Shown one piece after another: positions 53,123-61,619 of a DNA stretch of 64,000 bases. How positions within the stretch are numbered: position 1 is the first letter of the stretch; each line of letters opens with the position of its first letter. Location: positions 1 to 64,000 of the forward strand of contig NZ_LMIJ01000014.1 of assembly GCF_001428665.1 (NCBI RefSeq), in the 5' to 3' direction. The position numbers were made by a program, and so were the translations under genes. The notes beneath the pieces are model-generated. The model saw only the letters and a list, made by a program, of their open reading frames with translations, was not told where the DNA came from and searched no databases. This DNA is from Acidovorax sp. Root219. GTDB lineage: Bacteria > Pseudomonadota > Gammaproteobacteria > Burkholderiales > Burkholderiaceae_C.

Positions 53123-54655
53123 ATGCGCCTGATCGACTACCTCGACAAGGGGGCCATGCTGGGCGAAGGGTCGCCGTGCCTGACCATGGGCACGGCCGAC
53201 CTCTCGTACGGCGACGTGCAGCGCACCAGCCACCGCGTGGCGCGGGCGCTGCAGCGCTCGGGCATCGCGCCGGGCGACAAGGTGGCGGTGCTCTCCAGCA
53301 ACGACGCCCTGGCCTTTGCCTGCGTGTTCGGCATCTCGCGCGCAGGTGCCGTGTGGTGCCCGGTGAACCCGCGCAACGAGGCGTCCGAAAACCGCTTTGT
53401 GCTCGACGCCTTCGACTGCAGTTGCCTCATCTTCCACAGCGCCTATGCGCCGATGGTGGAGCAGATGCGCGCGCAACTGCCCAAGGTGCGCCAGTTGGTC
53501 TGCCTGGATGCGGCATTCGGGTGGGCACCCTCCTGGGCGCAGTGGGTGGAGGGCGTGGGCGACGAACCCATCGCCATCGCCCCCGTGGACGACCTGGCGA
53601 TGATCGCCGGCACCGGCGGCACCACAGGCCAGCCCAAGGGCGTCATGCTCTCGGGCCGCAACCTGGAGACCATGTCTGCGCTGACCCTGATGGGCTACCC
53701 GTTCGATGGCCGGCCGGTCTACCTGGCGCTGGCACCGCTGACCCACGCGGCCGGGGTGCTGTGCCTGCCGGTGATGGCTCTGGGTGGGCGTGTGGTCATC
53801 ATGCCCAAGCCCGACCTGGGCGACTTCCTCGCATTGATCGAACGGCATCGGGTGACGCACACCTTCCTGCCGCCCACGCTGATCTACATGCTGCTGCAGC
53901 ACGAGAAGCTGGCCAGCACGAAGCTCGATTCGCTGCAGTGCTTCTGGTACGGGGCGGCACCGATCTCGGCGGCGCGGCTCGAAGAAGCGCTCACGGCCAT
54001 CGGCCCGGTGATGGCCCAGCTCTTTGGGCAGACCGAGGCGCCGATGATGATCTCCATGATGGCACCGCGCGAGCATTTCCACGCGGACGGCTCGGTGGCG
54101 CGTGAGAGACTGTCCAGTGCCGGCCGGCCCGGCCCGCTGGTGCAGGTGGCGACCATGGATGCCGACGGCAAGCTGCTTGCTGCAGGCGAGACCGGCGAGA
54201 TCGTGGTGCGCAGCTCGCTGGTGATGATGGGCTACTACAAGGATCCCAAGGCCACCGCCGAAGCAGGCAAGGGCGGCTGGCACCACACGGGCGACATCGG
54301 ACGGGTGGATGCCGACGGCTACTTGTTCATCGTCGATCGCGCCAAGGACATGATCATCACCGGCGGCTTCAACGTCTACTCGGTCGAGGTAGAGCAGGCC
54401 CTGATGCAGCACCCCGACGTGCAGGACAGCGCCGTCATCGGCCTGCCCGACGACAAGTGGGGCGAGAAGGTGGTGGCCGTGCTGCAGCTGCATGCCGGCC
54501 GTGCGGTGCAGCCCGAGGACATCATGGCCTTCGTCAAGGCGCGCATCGGCAGCGTGAAGGCGCCCAAGCTGGTGGAGATCTGGCCCGATTTGCCGCGCTC
54601 CAAGGTGGGCAAGGTGATGAAGAAGGACATCCGCGCCGCCGTTCTGGCGCGCTGA
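53123..54655 (+). CDS. Acyl-CoA synthetase (AMP-binding)
   Basis: A 510-residue cytoplasmic enzyme that activates a carboxylic acid with ATP and CoA. AMP-binding motif G-T-G-G-T-T-G-Q-P-K-G (about residues 166-176), F-G-Q-T-E-A, Y-Y-K-D-P-K-A-T, H-T-G-D-I-G and the C-terminal R-x-K-D-M-I-I-T-G-G-F-N-V-Y-S, with catalytic Lys near the end (S-K-V-G-K-V-M-K-K). The substrate is unknown. It lies between the saccharopine-dehydrogenase-like and thiolase genes. Confidence 0.92.
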   Translation: MRLIDYLDKGAMLGEGSPCLTMGTADLSYGDVQRTSHRVARALQRSGIAPGDKVAVLSSNDALAFACVFGISRAGAVWCPVNPRNEASENRFVLDAFDCSCLIFHSAYAPMVEQMRAQLPKVRQLVCLDAAFGWAPSWAQWVEGVGDEPIAIAPVDDLAMIAGTGGTTGQPKGVMLSGRNLETMSALTLMGYPFDGRPVYLALAPLTHAAGVLCLPVMALGGRVVIMPKPDLGDFLALIERHRVTHTFLPPTLIYMLLQHEKLASTKLDSLQCFWYGAAPISAARLEEALTAIGPVMAQLFGQTEAPMMISMMAPREHFHADGSVARERLSSAGRPGPLVQVATMDADGKLLAAGETGEIVVRSSLVMMGYYKDPKATAEAGKGGWHHTGDIGRVDADGYLFIVDRAKDMIITGGFNVYSVEVEQALMQHPDVQDSAVIGLPDDKWGEKVVAVLQLHAGRAVQPEDIMAFVKARIGSVKAPKLVEIWPDLPRSKVGKVMKKDIRAAVLAR

Positions 54656-54666
54656 GAAAGCAGGCT

Positions 54667-55857
54667 ATGGCTACGGCACACAAGGCATTCATCGCGGGCG
54701 TGGGCATGATCCCGTTCGCCAAACCGGGCGCCAGCGCACCCTACCCGGAGATGGCAGGCCAGGCCGGGCGGCTGGCGCTGCAGGACGCGGGCATCGCCTA
54801 CGGCGCCATCGAACAGGCCTATGTCGGCTACGTCTACGGCGATTCCACCAGCGGCCAGAAGGCCGTCTATGGCCTGGGCATGACCGGCATTCCGGTCTTC
54901 AACGTCAACAACAACTGCTCGACCGGCTCCACGGCACTGTTCCTCGCGCGCCAGGCCATAGCGAGCGGCGCGGCCGAATGCGTGGTGGCCCTGGGCTTCG
55001 AACAGATGAGCCCGGGCGCCCTCGGCACCGTGTTCAATGACCGGCCCAGCCCCTTCGAGGACTTCGACCGCGAGGCTGCCGAGCTGGTCGGCATGCCCGA
55101 GTTGCCCCTGGCGCTGCGCTACTTTGGCGGGGCAGGGCAGAGCCATATGCACAAGTACGGCACGCCGCTCGAATCTTTTGCCAAGGTGCGCGCCAAGGCC
55201 AGCCGCCACGCCGCGCGCAACCCGCTGGCGCTGTTGCGCAAGGAGCTGTCGGTGCAGGACGTGATGAACGCGCCCATGCTCTGGCCCGGCGTGCTCACCC
55301 GGCTCATGGCCTGCCCGCCGACCTGCGGCGCGGCGGCGGCGGTGCTGGTGTCCGAAGGCTTTGCCAGACGCCACGGCTTGCGCACCGACGTGTTCATTGC
55401 CGCCCAGGCCATGACCACCGACCGGCCCGATGCCTTCGACAGCCACGACATGATGAACCTGGTGGGCTACGGCATGACGGCAGCGGCAGCGCACAAGGTA
55501 TATGAGCAGGCCGGCATCGGCCCCGAAGACCTGGACGTGGTGGAACTGCACGACTGCTTTGCGCAGAACGAACTCATCAGCTACGAGGCCCTGGGCCTGT
55601 GCCCGCCGGGTGGCGCGGCCGCCTTCATAGATGCGGGCGACAACACCTATGGCGGCAGGGTGGTCACCAACCCTTCGGGTGGGCTGCTATCCAAGGGCCA
55701 TCCGCTCGGTGCCACGGGACTGGCCCAGTGCTACGAGCTCACGCACCAGTTGCGCGGCACGGCCGAGGACCGCCAGGTGCCCGGCGCACGCACCGCACTG
55801 CAGCACAACCTGGGCCTGGGAGGGGCCTGCGTGGTGACCCTGTACCAATCGGCCTGA
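54667..55857 (+). CDS. SCP-x-type thiolase / lipid-transfer protein
   Basis: A 396-residue thiolase-fold enzyme. Catalytic Cys84 lies in N-N-N-C-S-T-G-S; the second and third motifs are E-L-H-D-C-F and N-P-S-G-G, followed by G-H-P-L-G-A-T-G. The H-D-C-F and G-H-P motifs are typical of the SCP-x group acting in sterol or branched-chain beta-oxidation rather than acetoacetyl-CoA thiolases. It completes a short acyl-CoA pathway under TetR control. Its stop lies in a hairpin shared with the convergent fur-family gene. Confidence 0.9.
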   Translation: MATAHKAFIAGVGMIPFAKPGASAPYPEMAGQAGRLALQDAGIAYGAIEQAYVGYVYGDSTSGQKAVYGLGMTGIPVFNVNNNCSTGSTALFLARQAIASGAAECVVALGFEQMSPGALGTVFNDRPSPFEDFDREAAELVGMPELPLALRYFGGAGQSHMHKYGTPLESFAKVRAKASRHAARNPLALLRKELSVQDVMNAPMLWPGVLTRLMACPPTCGAAAAVLVSEGFARRHGLRTDVFIAAQAMTTDRPDAFDSHDMMNLVGYGMTAAAAHKVYEQAGIGPEDLDVVELHDCFAQNELISYEALGLCPPGGAAAFIDAGDNTYGGRVVTNPSGGLLSKGHPLGATGLAQCYELTHQLRGTAEDRQVPGARTALQHNLGLGGACVVTLYQSA

Positions 55858-55870
55858 AGCCGATCAGGCC
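55851..55870. terminator. Shared hairpin between thiolase and Fur-family gene
   Basis: GGCCTGA (55851-55857) pairs perfectly with TCAGGCC (55864-55870) around AGCCGA and includes the stop codons of both convergent genes. Confidence 0.6.
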
Positions 55871-56286
55871 GTAGCCGCTGTTTTGCCCCGGGGCTTCGGG
55901 GCGGCTGCTGCCTTTGCGCAATCGGCGCAGCGGCCGTACAAGGTCAGTTCGTGCCGCTCCACCGTGAAACCCTTGGGCGCCAGGTCACGCAGGTCGCCGG
56001 GGCAGTTGTGCACGTCGAACGCGCGCGAGCACGCCGTGCACTGAAAGTGGTGGTGGTGGCCATGGTCGTGCTCGGCGGCTTCGTACCTCGGGCTTTCGCC
56101 TGGCAGGTGCACGGCCTGCAGCGATCCATCCTCCAGCAGCGCCTTGATGTTGCGGTAGACCGTGGCCATGCCCAGCCCCTGCACGGCTTCGCGTGCGCTC
56201 TCCAGCACCTCCTGCGGCGTGAGTGGGCGTTGGGCGTCTGCAATGGCCGCCAGGATGGCGGTGCGTTGCCGGGTGGATCGTTCCAT
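55864..56286 (-). CDS. Fur-family metalloregulator
   Basis: A 140-residue regulator. Winged helix includes T-P-Q-E-V-L-E-S-A and T-V-Y-R-N-I-K-A-L-L; the metal region has E-H-D-H-G-H-H-H-H-F-Q-C-T-A-C and a second pair C-A-D-C, giving the structural Cys4 site. The four-His run after H-D-H-G is typical of Fur/Zur/PerR relatives; which metal is unclear, with Zur or PerR most likely. A palindrome at 56318-56333 upstream is its probable autoregulatory site. An ATG at 56286 gives the best start. Confidence 0.87.
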   Translation of the reverse strand: MERSTRQRTAILAAIADAQRPLTPQEVLESAREAVQGLGMATVYRNIKALLEDGSLQAVHLPGESPRYEAAEHDHGHHHHFQCTACSRAFDVHNCPGDLRDLAPKGFTVERHELTLYGRCADCAKAAAAPKPRGKTAATA

Positions 56287-56317
56287 GGGGTGGGGCCGGT
56301 GCCGCAGGACTTGTTGT

Positions 56318-56333
56318 TGATAACCAATTATCA
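56318..56333. promoter_or_regulatory. Fur/Zur-box-like palindrome
   Basis: TGATAA and TTATCA are perfect 6-bp inverted halves around CCAA, immediately upstream of the fur-family gene. Similar in style to Fur/Zur sites (GATAAT-ATTATC). Confidence 0.6.
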
Positions 56334-56417
56334 GGGAAACCTCAGGTGCACGCCTGTGCCACGCAAGGCAACTCCCTGAATACAAGGCAGCAGCATTTTT
56401 CCGCTCGGTCACTATTA

Positions 56418-56438
56418 ATAATGAAGAAAATTCATTAT
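56418..56438. repeat. AT-rich perfect inverted repeat
   Basis: ATAATGAA (56418-56425) and TTCATTAT (56431-56438) around GAAAA, followed by CTTTTG. Could be a second metalloregulator site or a weak terminator; no gene ends nearby, which favours a regulatory role. Confidence 0.45.
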
Positions 56439-56597
56439 CTTTTGTGAGTGTCGAATTTTGACTGGGTCTTCCAGTGCCTGCTCATCGATTTCTGAAGCGC
56501 TGGTGTCGGCATAGAAAGGCGGCCCATCGTCGGCAATGGATGACAGGCGGGCGGCGGTGGGCTGGCAAGAATGGTGCATTCCCCTTAGGAGTAGCCC

Positions 56598-56813
56598 ATG
56601 CGCACCACACCGCTCCCCAAAGCCGAAGTCGACAAGGCCGAACGCAAGATCGACAACATTCTGGAAGACCTGGAGGAAGAGACACACTCGGAAGTGCAGG
56701 ACATTGACCTCGAAGAGGTTGTCGAAACCGACCCTGCCACCGGTCAACCGGGCGTGCACAAGACCGTGGATGTCACCGTACAGCCCCGGCCGCAGCGCAA
56801 GTGGCTCAAGTAA
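56598..56813 (+). CDS. Small acidic hypothetical protein
   Basis: A 71-residue acidic protein (K-I-D-N-I-L-E-D-L-E-E-E-T-H-S-E-V-Q-D-I-D-L-E-E-V-V) with a short basic end (R-P-Q-R-K-W-L-K). CTTAGGAG precedes the ATG. Unrecognised. It ends 13 bases before the Lys-tailed SDR gene, so they are probably co-transcribed. The opposite charges of this protein (acidic) and the SDR's N-terminal tail (basic) could let them interact (inference). Confidence 0.62.
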   Translation: MRTTPLPKAEVDKAERKIDNILEDLEEETHSEVQDIDLEEVVETDPATGQPGVHKTVDVTVQPRPQRKWLK

Positions 56814-56826
56814 AGGGGGCGGTGCC

Positions 56827-57858
56827 ATGAAGAAATCCACCGCATCCCCGCGCAAGAGTGCCTCTGTGGAGCAGACCGCCAAGAAGCAAAAACGCATCCA
56901 GGCCGAGCAGGATGCCAAGGACGCCTCCAAAAAGAAGGCATCTGCAAGCAAGAAGCTGGCTCAACCGAAGAAAAAGGCCGTGGCCCCGGGCCCTGGTCGG
57001 GCCGAACCCGGGACGCCCCTGCCCAGCCAGCCGCTGGCCAAGCCCGGCATCGAGGCGCGCATGGCTCTGCCTCCGCGTTTCGAGGCCCCGCACTACAAGG
57101 GCAGCGGCAAGCTCGAAGGCATGTCGGCCCTCATCACCGGCGGCGACTCGGGCATCGGTCGGGCCGTGGCCGTGCTGTTCGCGCGCGAGGGCGCCGACGT
57201 GGCCATCGTCTACCTCAACGAGCACGAAGATGCGAAGCGCACCATCGAACTGGTGAAGGCGGAAGGCCGGCGCTGCGTCGCCATCTCCGGCGACGTGAAA
57301 AGCGCACGCTTTTGCAAAGGTGCCGTTGCCAAGACCGTCAAGGCCTTTGGCAAGCTCAACCTGTTGGTGAACAATGCGGCCTTCCAGGAGCATGCCAGCT
57401 CGCTCGAAGACCTGACCGAAGAGCGTTTCGACGAGACCTTCAGGACCAACATCTACGGCTACTTCCACATGGCCAAGGCTGCGCTGCCGCACCTCAACCG
57501 GGGCGATGCCATCATCAACACAGGTTCCGTCACAGGCCTGCGCGGCAGCAAGGAGTTGCTCGACTATTCGGCCACCAAGGGCGCCATCCACGCCTTCACC
57601 AAAGCCCTGGCGCACAACCTGGCCGACAAGGGCATCCGCGTGAACGCCGTAGCCCCAGGCCCGGTATGGACACCGCTGAACCCGGCCGACAAGACGCCCG
57701 AAGACATCGCCCAGTTCGGCGCCAGCACGCAGATGGGGCGGCCCGCGCAGCCCGAGGAGATTTCGCCGGCCTATGTGTTCCTGGCCGCGCCGTGCTGCTC
57801 GAGTTACATCACCGGCATCGTTTTGCCCATCACCGGCAATGCAGGCGACGGGGGCTAA
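56827..57858 (+). CDS. Short-chain dehydrogenase with Lys-rich N-terminal tail
   Basis: A 343-residue SDR. The first 55 residues are Lys/Ala/Ser-rich (K-K-Q-K-R, A-S-K-K-K-A-S-A-S-K-K), histone-H1-like. The enzyme core follows with T-G-G-D-S-G-I-G-R-A, N-N-A-A-F, catalytic Y-S-A-T-K-G and P-G-P-V-W-T-P-L. This core is like the stress-induced 'general stress protein 39' SDRs. The tail may hold it on nucleic acid or polyanions (inference). Convergent with the Bug gene, with 8 bases between stops. Confidence 0.87.
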   Translation: MKKSTASPRKSASVEQTAKKQKRIQAEQDAKDASKKKASASKKLAQPKKKAVAPGPGRAEPGTPLPSQPLAKPGIEARMALPPRFEAPHYKGSGKLEGMSALITGGDSGIGRAVAVLFAREGADVAIVYLNEHEDAKRTIELVKAEGRRCVAISGDVKSARFCKGAVAKTVKAFGKLNLLVNNAAFQEHASSLEDLTEERFDETFRTNIYGYFHMAKAALPHLNRGDAIINTGSVTGLRGSKELLDYSATKGAIHAFTKALAHNLADKGIRVNAVAPGPVWTPLNPADKTPEDIAQFGASTQMGRPAQPEEISPAYVFLAAPCCSSYITGIVLPITGNAGDGG

Positions 57859-57866
57859 GGCTCCGC

Positions 57867-58847
57867 TCAATTGCGGATGTTCGCGAACTCCACCACGCGC
57901 CTGAACTTCTGGATCTCAGCCTGCAGGAAGGGCACGAAATCCGTGCCTTCCATCATGGTCAAGCCCGCGGCTTCGAGCGTCTTGCGCAGTTCGGGCGCCT
58001 TGAGCAACTGCTGCAAGTCCTCGCGCAACCGGGTGGTGGTGGCCGGCGGCAGCTTGCCGGGGCCCAGCAGGCCGAACCAGACACCTGCATCGACCCCCTT
58101 GAACCGCGCATTCTCTGCCAGGGCCGGGATCTGGGGCGCCGCCGCAGAGCGCTCCAGCTTTGTCACGCCAATGGCCTTGACCTTGCCGTCCTTGATATGG
58201 GGCAGGGCGCTGGAAAGCACCATCACCGCAAAGTCCACGTCGCCGCTGTCCAGATTCGCGAGCATGGCACCGGCACCGCGCGAAGGCACATGCGCCATGC
58301 GCACCCCTGATTGCTGGCGAATGGTCTCGCCCGCCAGGTGCAGCGGTGTACCCATGCCCGACGAGGCATAGCGCATGGGCGCGGGCGCCTCGGCCGTGGC
58401 GCGCAGGAATTCCTCGATGCTGGCCACCGGCGTCTTCCTGCCGGCCACCAGCACCAGCGGCTGGCTGCCGATAAGGCCGATGGGCGTGGAGTCCTTGAGC
58501 GGGTTGTAGCCGTCGCGCCGGCGGCTCACCAGGTGGTTGATGCCCACCTCGGCGGGCGAGCCAAGCAGCAGTGTGTGCCCGTCCGGCTCGGCCAGGGCCA
58601 CCCGGGCCGCGGCCAGCGCTCCGCTGGTGCCAGGGATGTTCTCCACGTTCACCGGCTGGCCCAGCCGGCGCGACAGGCCGGGCGCAATGGCCCGTGCCAC
58701 CAGGTCCACGCTGCCGCCTGCCGGGTAGCCCACCACCAGGGTGATGGCCTTCCACGGGTAGTCCTGCGCCCAGGCCGCCATGCTGGACAGGGCCAGCACA
58801 TGCACTGAAACAACGGTCCGGACCTTCTTCAAAATCATCGTGTCCAT
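57867..58847 (-). CDS. Bug-type tripartite tricarboxylate transporter binding protein
   Basis: A 326-residue periplasmic solute-binding protein. Signal peptide to about residue 27 (M-A-A-W-A-Q-D-Y-P). The Bug fold follows: I-T-L-V-V-G-Y-P-A-G-G-S-V-D-L-V-A-R, V-E-N-I-P-G-T-S-G, and H-V-P-S-R-G-A-G-A. Bug proteins capture carboxylates for TctAB-type transporters; many are orphans, as here, with no membrane subunit genes nearby. Start at 58847 or at ATG 58838. Confidence 0.88.
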   Translation of the reverse strand: MDTMILKKVRTVVSVHVLALSSMAAWAQDYPWKAITLVVGYPAGGSVDLVARAIAPGLSRRLGQPVNVENIPGTSGALAAARVALAEPDGHTLLLGSPAEVGINHLVSRRRDGYNPLKDSTPIGLIGSQPLVLVAGRKTPVASIEEFLRATAEAPAPMRYASSGMGTPLHLAGETIRQQSGVRMAHVPSRGAGAMLANLDSGDVDFAVMVLSSALPHIKDGKVKAIGVTKLERSAAAPQIPALAENARFKGVDAGVWFGLLGPGKLPPATTTRLREDLQQLLKAPELRKTLEAAGLTMMEGTDFVPFLQAEIQKFRRVVEFANIRN

Positions 58848-58978
58848 GGTATCCCTGTGGGTGAATTGGGTTACCCATGGTTACATTCGATGCAAAGGTG
58901 CGAGGTGCCGCTTTGGCACCGGTTGGTGCCGAATGGCTCCATTGGGAGCCGCTGTCCGCAAGGGGCGATGCGGCGCGA

Positions 58979-59716
58979 CTACGCCGCGCGCTTGACCAGC
59001 GCGGGCTCAGCGCGGTAGCGGGCGGCAAACAGCCGCTTGAGGTGCGCCACCTTGGGCAGGTCGTTGACCACGATGTAGGGGTGGCGCGGGTTCTCGGTCA
59101 GAAAATCCTGGTGGTAGGCCTCGGCCGCGAAGAAGCTCGGGCCGCTTTCGATGCGCGTGGCGATGGGTTTCTTGAACACCTTGAGCGCATCGAGCTGGGC
59201 GATGTAGGCGCGCGCCACCTTTTCCTGCTCGGGGCTGGCGGCAAAGATGGCCGAGCGGTACTGCGTGCCCGAATCCGGCCCCTGGCGGTTGAGCTGGGTC
59301 GGATCGTGCACCACCGAAAAGAAGATCTGCAGCAGGGCGCCGTAGCTCACCTGTGCGGGGTCGTAGCTGATCTCCACCGATTCGGCGTGCGCCGTGCGCC
59401 CGCTGCTCACCAGGCTGTAGGTGGCCGTGGCGGCCGAGCCGCCGCTGTAGCCCGACACGGCTTTCTGCACCCCCTGGACATGCTGGAACACGCCCTGCAC
59501 GCCCCAGAAGCAGCCGCCTGCGAAGATGGCCTTTTCCACCTTGGCATTGCCGGCGGGCAGGTCCTGCGCGGGAGGCGGGATCACCACGGCCTCTTCGGCG
59601 GAGTGGGCCAGGTTCTGGAACAGCAGGGCGCCGCCGGCCAGCGTGGCGCCACCGGCCAGAAGCTGCAGCAGGCCGCGCCGGCTGGGAGTGGATGCCGTGG
59701 AAGGGGTCGTTTTCAT
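58979..59716 (-). CDS. msrA: Exported peptide methionine sulfoxide reductase A
   Basis: A 245-residue enzyme that reduces the S-epimer of methionine sulfoxide. The start at 59716 gives a twin-arginine-like signal (S-R-R-G-L-L-Q-L-L), so it acts in the periplasm. Catalytic Cys69 in A-G-G-C-F-W-G, then G-Y-S-G-G-S, D-P-T-Q-L-N-R-Q-G-P-D-x-G-x-Q-Y-R-S and Y-H-Q-D-F. No C-terminal resolving cysteine pair is evident near the end. 59 bases after dipZ; the thioredoxin domain of DipZ could recycle it. Confidence 0.92.
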   Translation of the reverse strand: MKTTPSTASTPSRRGLLQLLAGGATLAGGALLFQNLAHSAEEAVVIPPPAQDLPAGNAKVEKAIFAGGCFWGVQGVFQHVQGVQKAVSGYSGGSAATATYSLVSSGRTAHAESVEISYDPAQVSYGALLQIFFSVVHDPTQLNRQGPDSGTQYRSAIFAASPEQEKVARAYIAQLDALKVFKKPIATRIESGPSFFAAEAYHQDFLTENPRHPYIVVNDLPKVAHLKRLFAARYRAEPALVKRAA

Positions 59717-59775
59717 GGTGAGAGCGCCTTTATGGAAGGGGGTGGGAGTGTGATGCGGGTTCGCAGGAAATGTGC

Positions 59776-61608
59776 TCAACCGAAGGTAAAGGCGTAGGCG
59801 TCGACAGGGGCATCCAGGAATTCGATGCTGAAGGTGCGTTCGCGCACCTCGCCGCCCTGGCGCACCAGCTGGTACAGGCGCTGGTCGGTCACCGTGCCTA
59901 TGCCGTCGGCGGCCACGTCGATGCCACGCGATTCGCCAGGGGCCTGGCCATCGACCGTGACCTTGAAGCGCACGGGCTTGCCGCCGGTGCCCGGCCCCAG
60001 CACCAGGTGCAGGTCCCGCGCCTGGAAGCGGTAGACGATGCGGCCGCTGCCGGCAGCCAGGGTGGCACGCTCGGCGCCCACCGTCCACTGGCCGGCCAGG
60101 CCCCAGGCATTGAGCGCCGGGCGGGCGGGGGCGGTATAGGTGGCCGCCCGGTCGCGCACCGCAGGCTCGGCCGAGGCGAAATGCTCGGCCCGCTCATAGC
60201 CCAGGTAGGTTTCTTGCGAGCGCACCGCGCCGAGGTCGGCCGGCTGGTGCACGCCCTGGGCGGCCACCTGGGCCAGGCCGTCCCGCACCGGTGTTGCGGC
60301 GGTGCCGGCCTCGCGCAGCAGTTGCTGGATGGCGCGCTCCGACTCGGCATAGTTGCCCTCGCCGAAGTGGTGGTAGCGCATGCGGCCCTGGGCGTCGATC
60401 AGGTAGTGCGCGGGCCAGTAGCGGTTCTGGAAGGCGCGCCAAATGGCGTAGTTGTTGTCGATGGCTACGGGGTAGGTGATGCCCAGGTCGCGCACGGCCT
60501 TGGCCACATTGGCGGCGTCGCGCTCGAAGGCGAACTCGGGCGCATGCACGCCGACCACCACCAGGCCCTGGTCCTTGTACTTCTCGGCCCAGGCCTTCAC
60601 ATAAGGCATGGCGCGCAGGCAGTTGATGCACGAATAAGTCCAGAAATCCACCAACACCACTTTGCCGCGCAGGCCGGCCGTGGTGAGCGCGGGCGAGTTG
60701 AGCCATTGCACGGCACCGTCGAGCGAGGGCACCTCGCCCTGGTCCGGCAAGCGCCCGGCCGCAGCGTTGCCGACAGCCATCATGGAAGGGCCGGCCCCTT
60801 CGGCGCCAGCGGCTGCCATCATGGCACCGCCGCCTTGCATCATCATCGACGGGCCGCCGCCCATGGCCATGGCGCCGCCCTGGGGTTCGTTGCCCAGCCG
60901 GTTCACCAGGGCCTGCTCGATACCCCCGGTGGATGCCGTCGACAGCCGGGCCAGCACCCCTGTGTCCAGCCCCAGCGCAATCGCGGCGACACCGGCCAGC
61001 ATCGCGGCGCCCAGGCCGCGGCGCACCCACTCGCCCACACCCAGCGAGCGCTTGAGTGCGGCAAACACCCGGCCACCGAGCAGCAGGGCCGCCGCCATCG
61101 ACGTGGCCGCGCCGGCCGCATAGGCCAGCAACAGCAGGCTGGTGCCCACGCTGGCACCCTTCAGTGCGGCGCCCGTCAGGATCAGGCCGAGCACCGGCCC
61201 GGCGCAGGGGGCCCACAGCAGGCCCGTGGCCACGCCGAGCAACAGCGAAGCGCCCACGCGCGGCTGGCCATCGCCCTGGGCCGTCTGCGACAGGCGGTCG
61301 CCCGCAGCGACCAGGGGGCGCGCCATGCGGTCGGCGAGGCCCGGCCACACCAGGGCCAGGCCGAACACCGCCACCAGCACCAGTGCTGCCCAGCGGCCAT
61401 ACTGGTTGGCGGCCACCACCCAGCCGCCGCCCACGGCGGCCAGCGTGGCCACGGCCGCGAAGGTCAGCGCCATGCCGGCCAGCAAGGGCAGGCCGCTGCG
61501 CACGAACGGCTGGCTGGCACGCGAGAAGACAAACGGCAGCACGGGCAGGATGCAGGGGCTGACGATGGTCAGCACACCGCCCAGGTAGGCCAAAAGGATG
61601 AGCAGCAT
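59776..61608 (-). CDS. dipZ: DipZ-type thiol-disulfide transporter
   Basis: A 610-residue inner-membrane protein. N-terminal CcdA-like channel domain (about 200 residues) with cysteines in V-S-P-C-I-L-P and A-P-C-A-G-P, a Met/Gly-rich linker, then a periplasmic thioredoxin-like domain with W-T-Y-S-C-I-N-C-L-R-A and a C-terminal beta-rich domain. It carries reducing equivalents from the cytoplasm to periplasmic partners. Placed between msrB and msrA with short gaps, it most likely feeds both reductases. Confidence 0.92.
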   Translation of the reverse strand: MLLILLAYLGGVLTIVSPCILPVLPFVFSRASQPFVRSGLPLLAGMALTFAAVATLAAVGGGWVVAANQYGRWAALVLVAVFGLALVWPGLADRMARPLVAAGDRLSQTAQGDGQPRVGASLLLGVATGLLWAPCAGPVLGLILTGAALKGASVGTSLLLLAYAAGAATSMAAALLLGGRVFAALKRSLGVGEWVRRGLGAAMLAGVAAIALGLDTGVLARLSTASTGGIEQALVNRLGNEPQGGAMAMGGGPSMMMQGGGAMMAAAGAEGAGPSMMAVGNAAAGRLPDQGEVPSLDGAVQWLNSPALTTAGLRGKVVLVDFWTYSCINCLRAMPYVKAWAEKYKDQGLVVVGVHAPEFAFERDAANVAKAVRDLGITYPVAIDNNYAIWRAFQNRYWPAHYLIDAQGRMRYHHFGEGNYAESERAIQQLLREAGTAATPVRDGLAQVAAQGVHQPADLGAVRSQETYLGYERAEHFASAEPAVRDRAATYTAPARPALNAWGLAGQWTVGAERATLAAGSGRIVYRFQARDLHLVLGPGTGGKPVRFKVTVDGQAPGESRGIDVAADGIGTVTDQRLYQLVRQGGEVRERTFSIEFLDAPVDAYAFTFG

Positions 61609-61619
61609 GGCGTCGGTCC

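Larger units (their letters stand above)
56287..56597. other. Intergenic region with two palindromes
   Basis: No gene seen. Contains TGATAA-CCAA-TTATCA (56318-56333), 32 bases upstream of the Fur-family start, and ATAATGAA-N5-TTCATTAT (56418-56438). The first is Fur-box-like; the second may be an operator or a hairpin. Confidence 0.6.

Noticed and set aside
51719-54493. Very long open frame on the minus strand opposite the SDR/synthetase genes
   Set aside because: It lies wholly opposite genes with full catalytic motifs; its product is low-complexity His/Gly/Arg/Gln, the usual shadow of GC-rich coding DNA.
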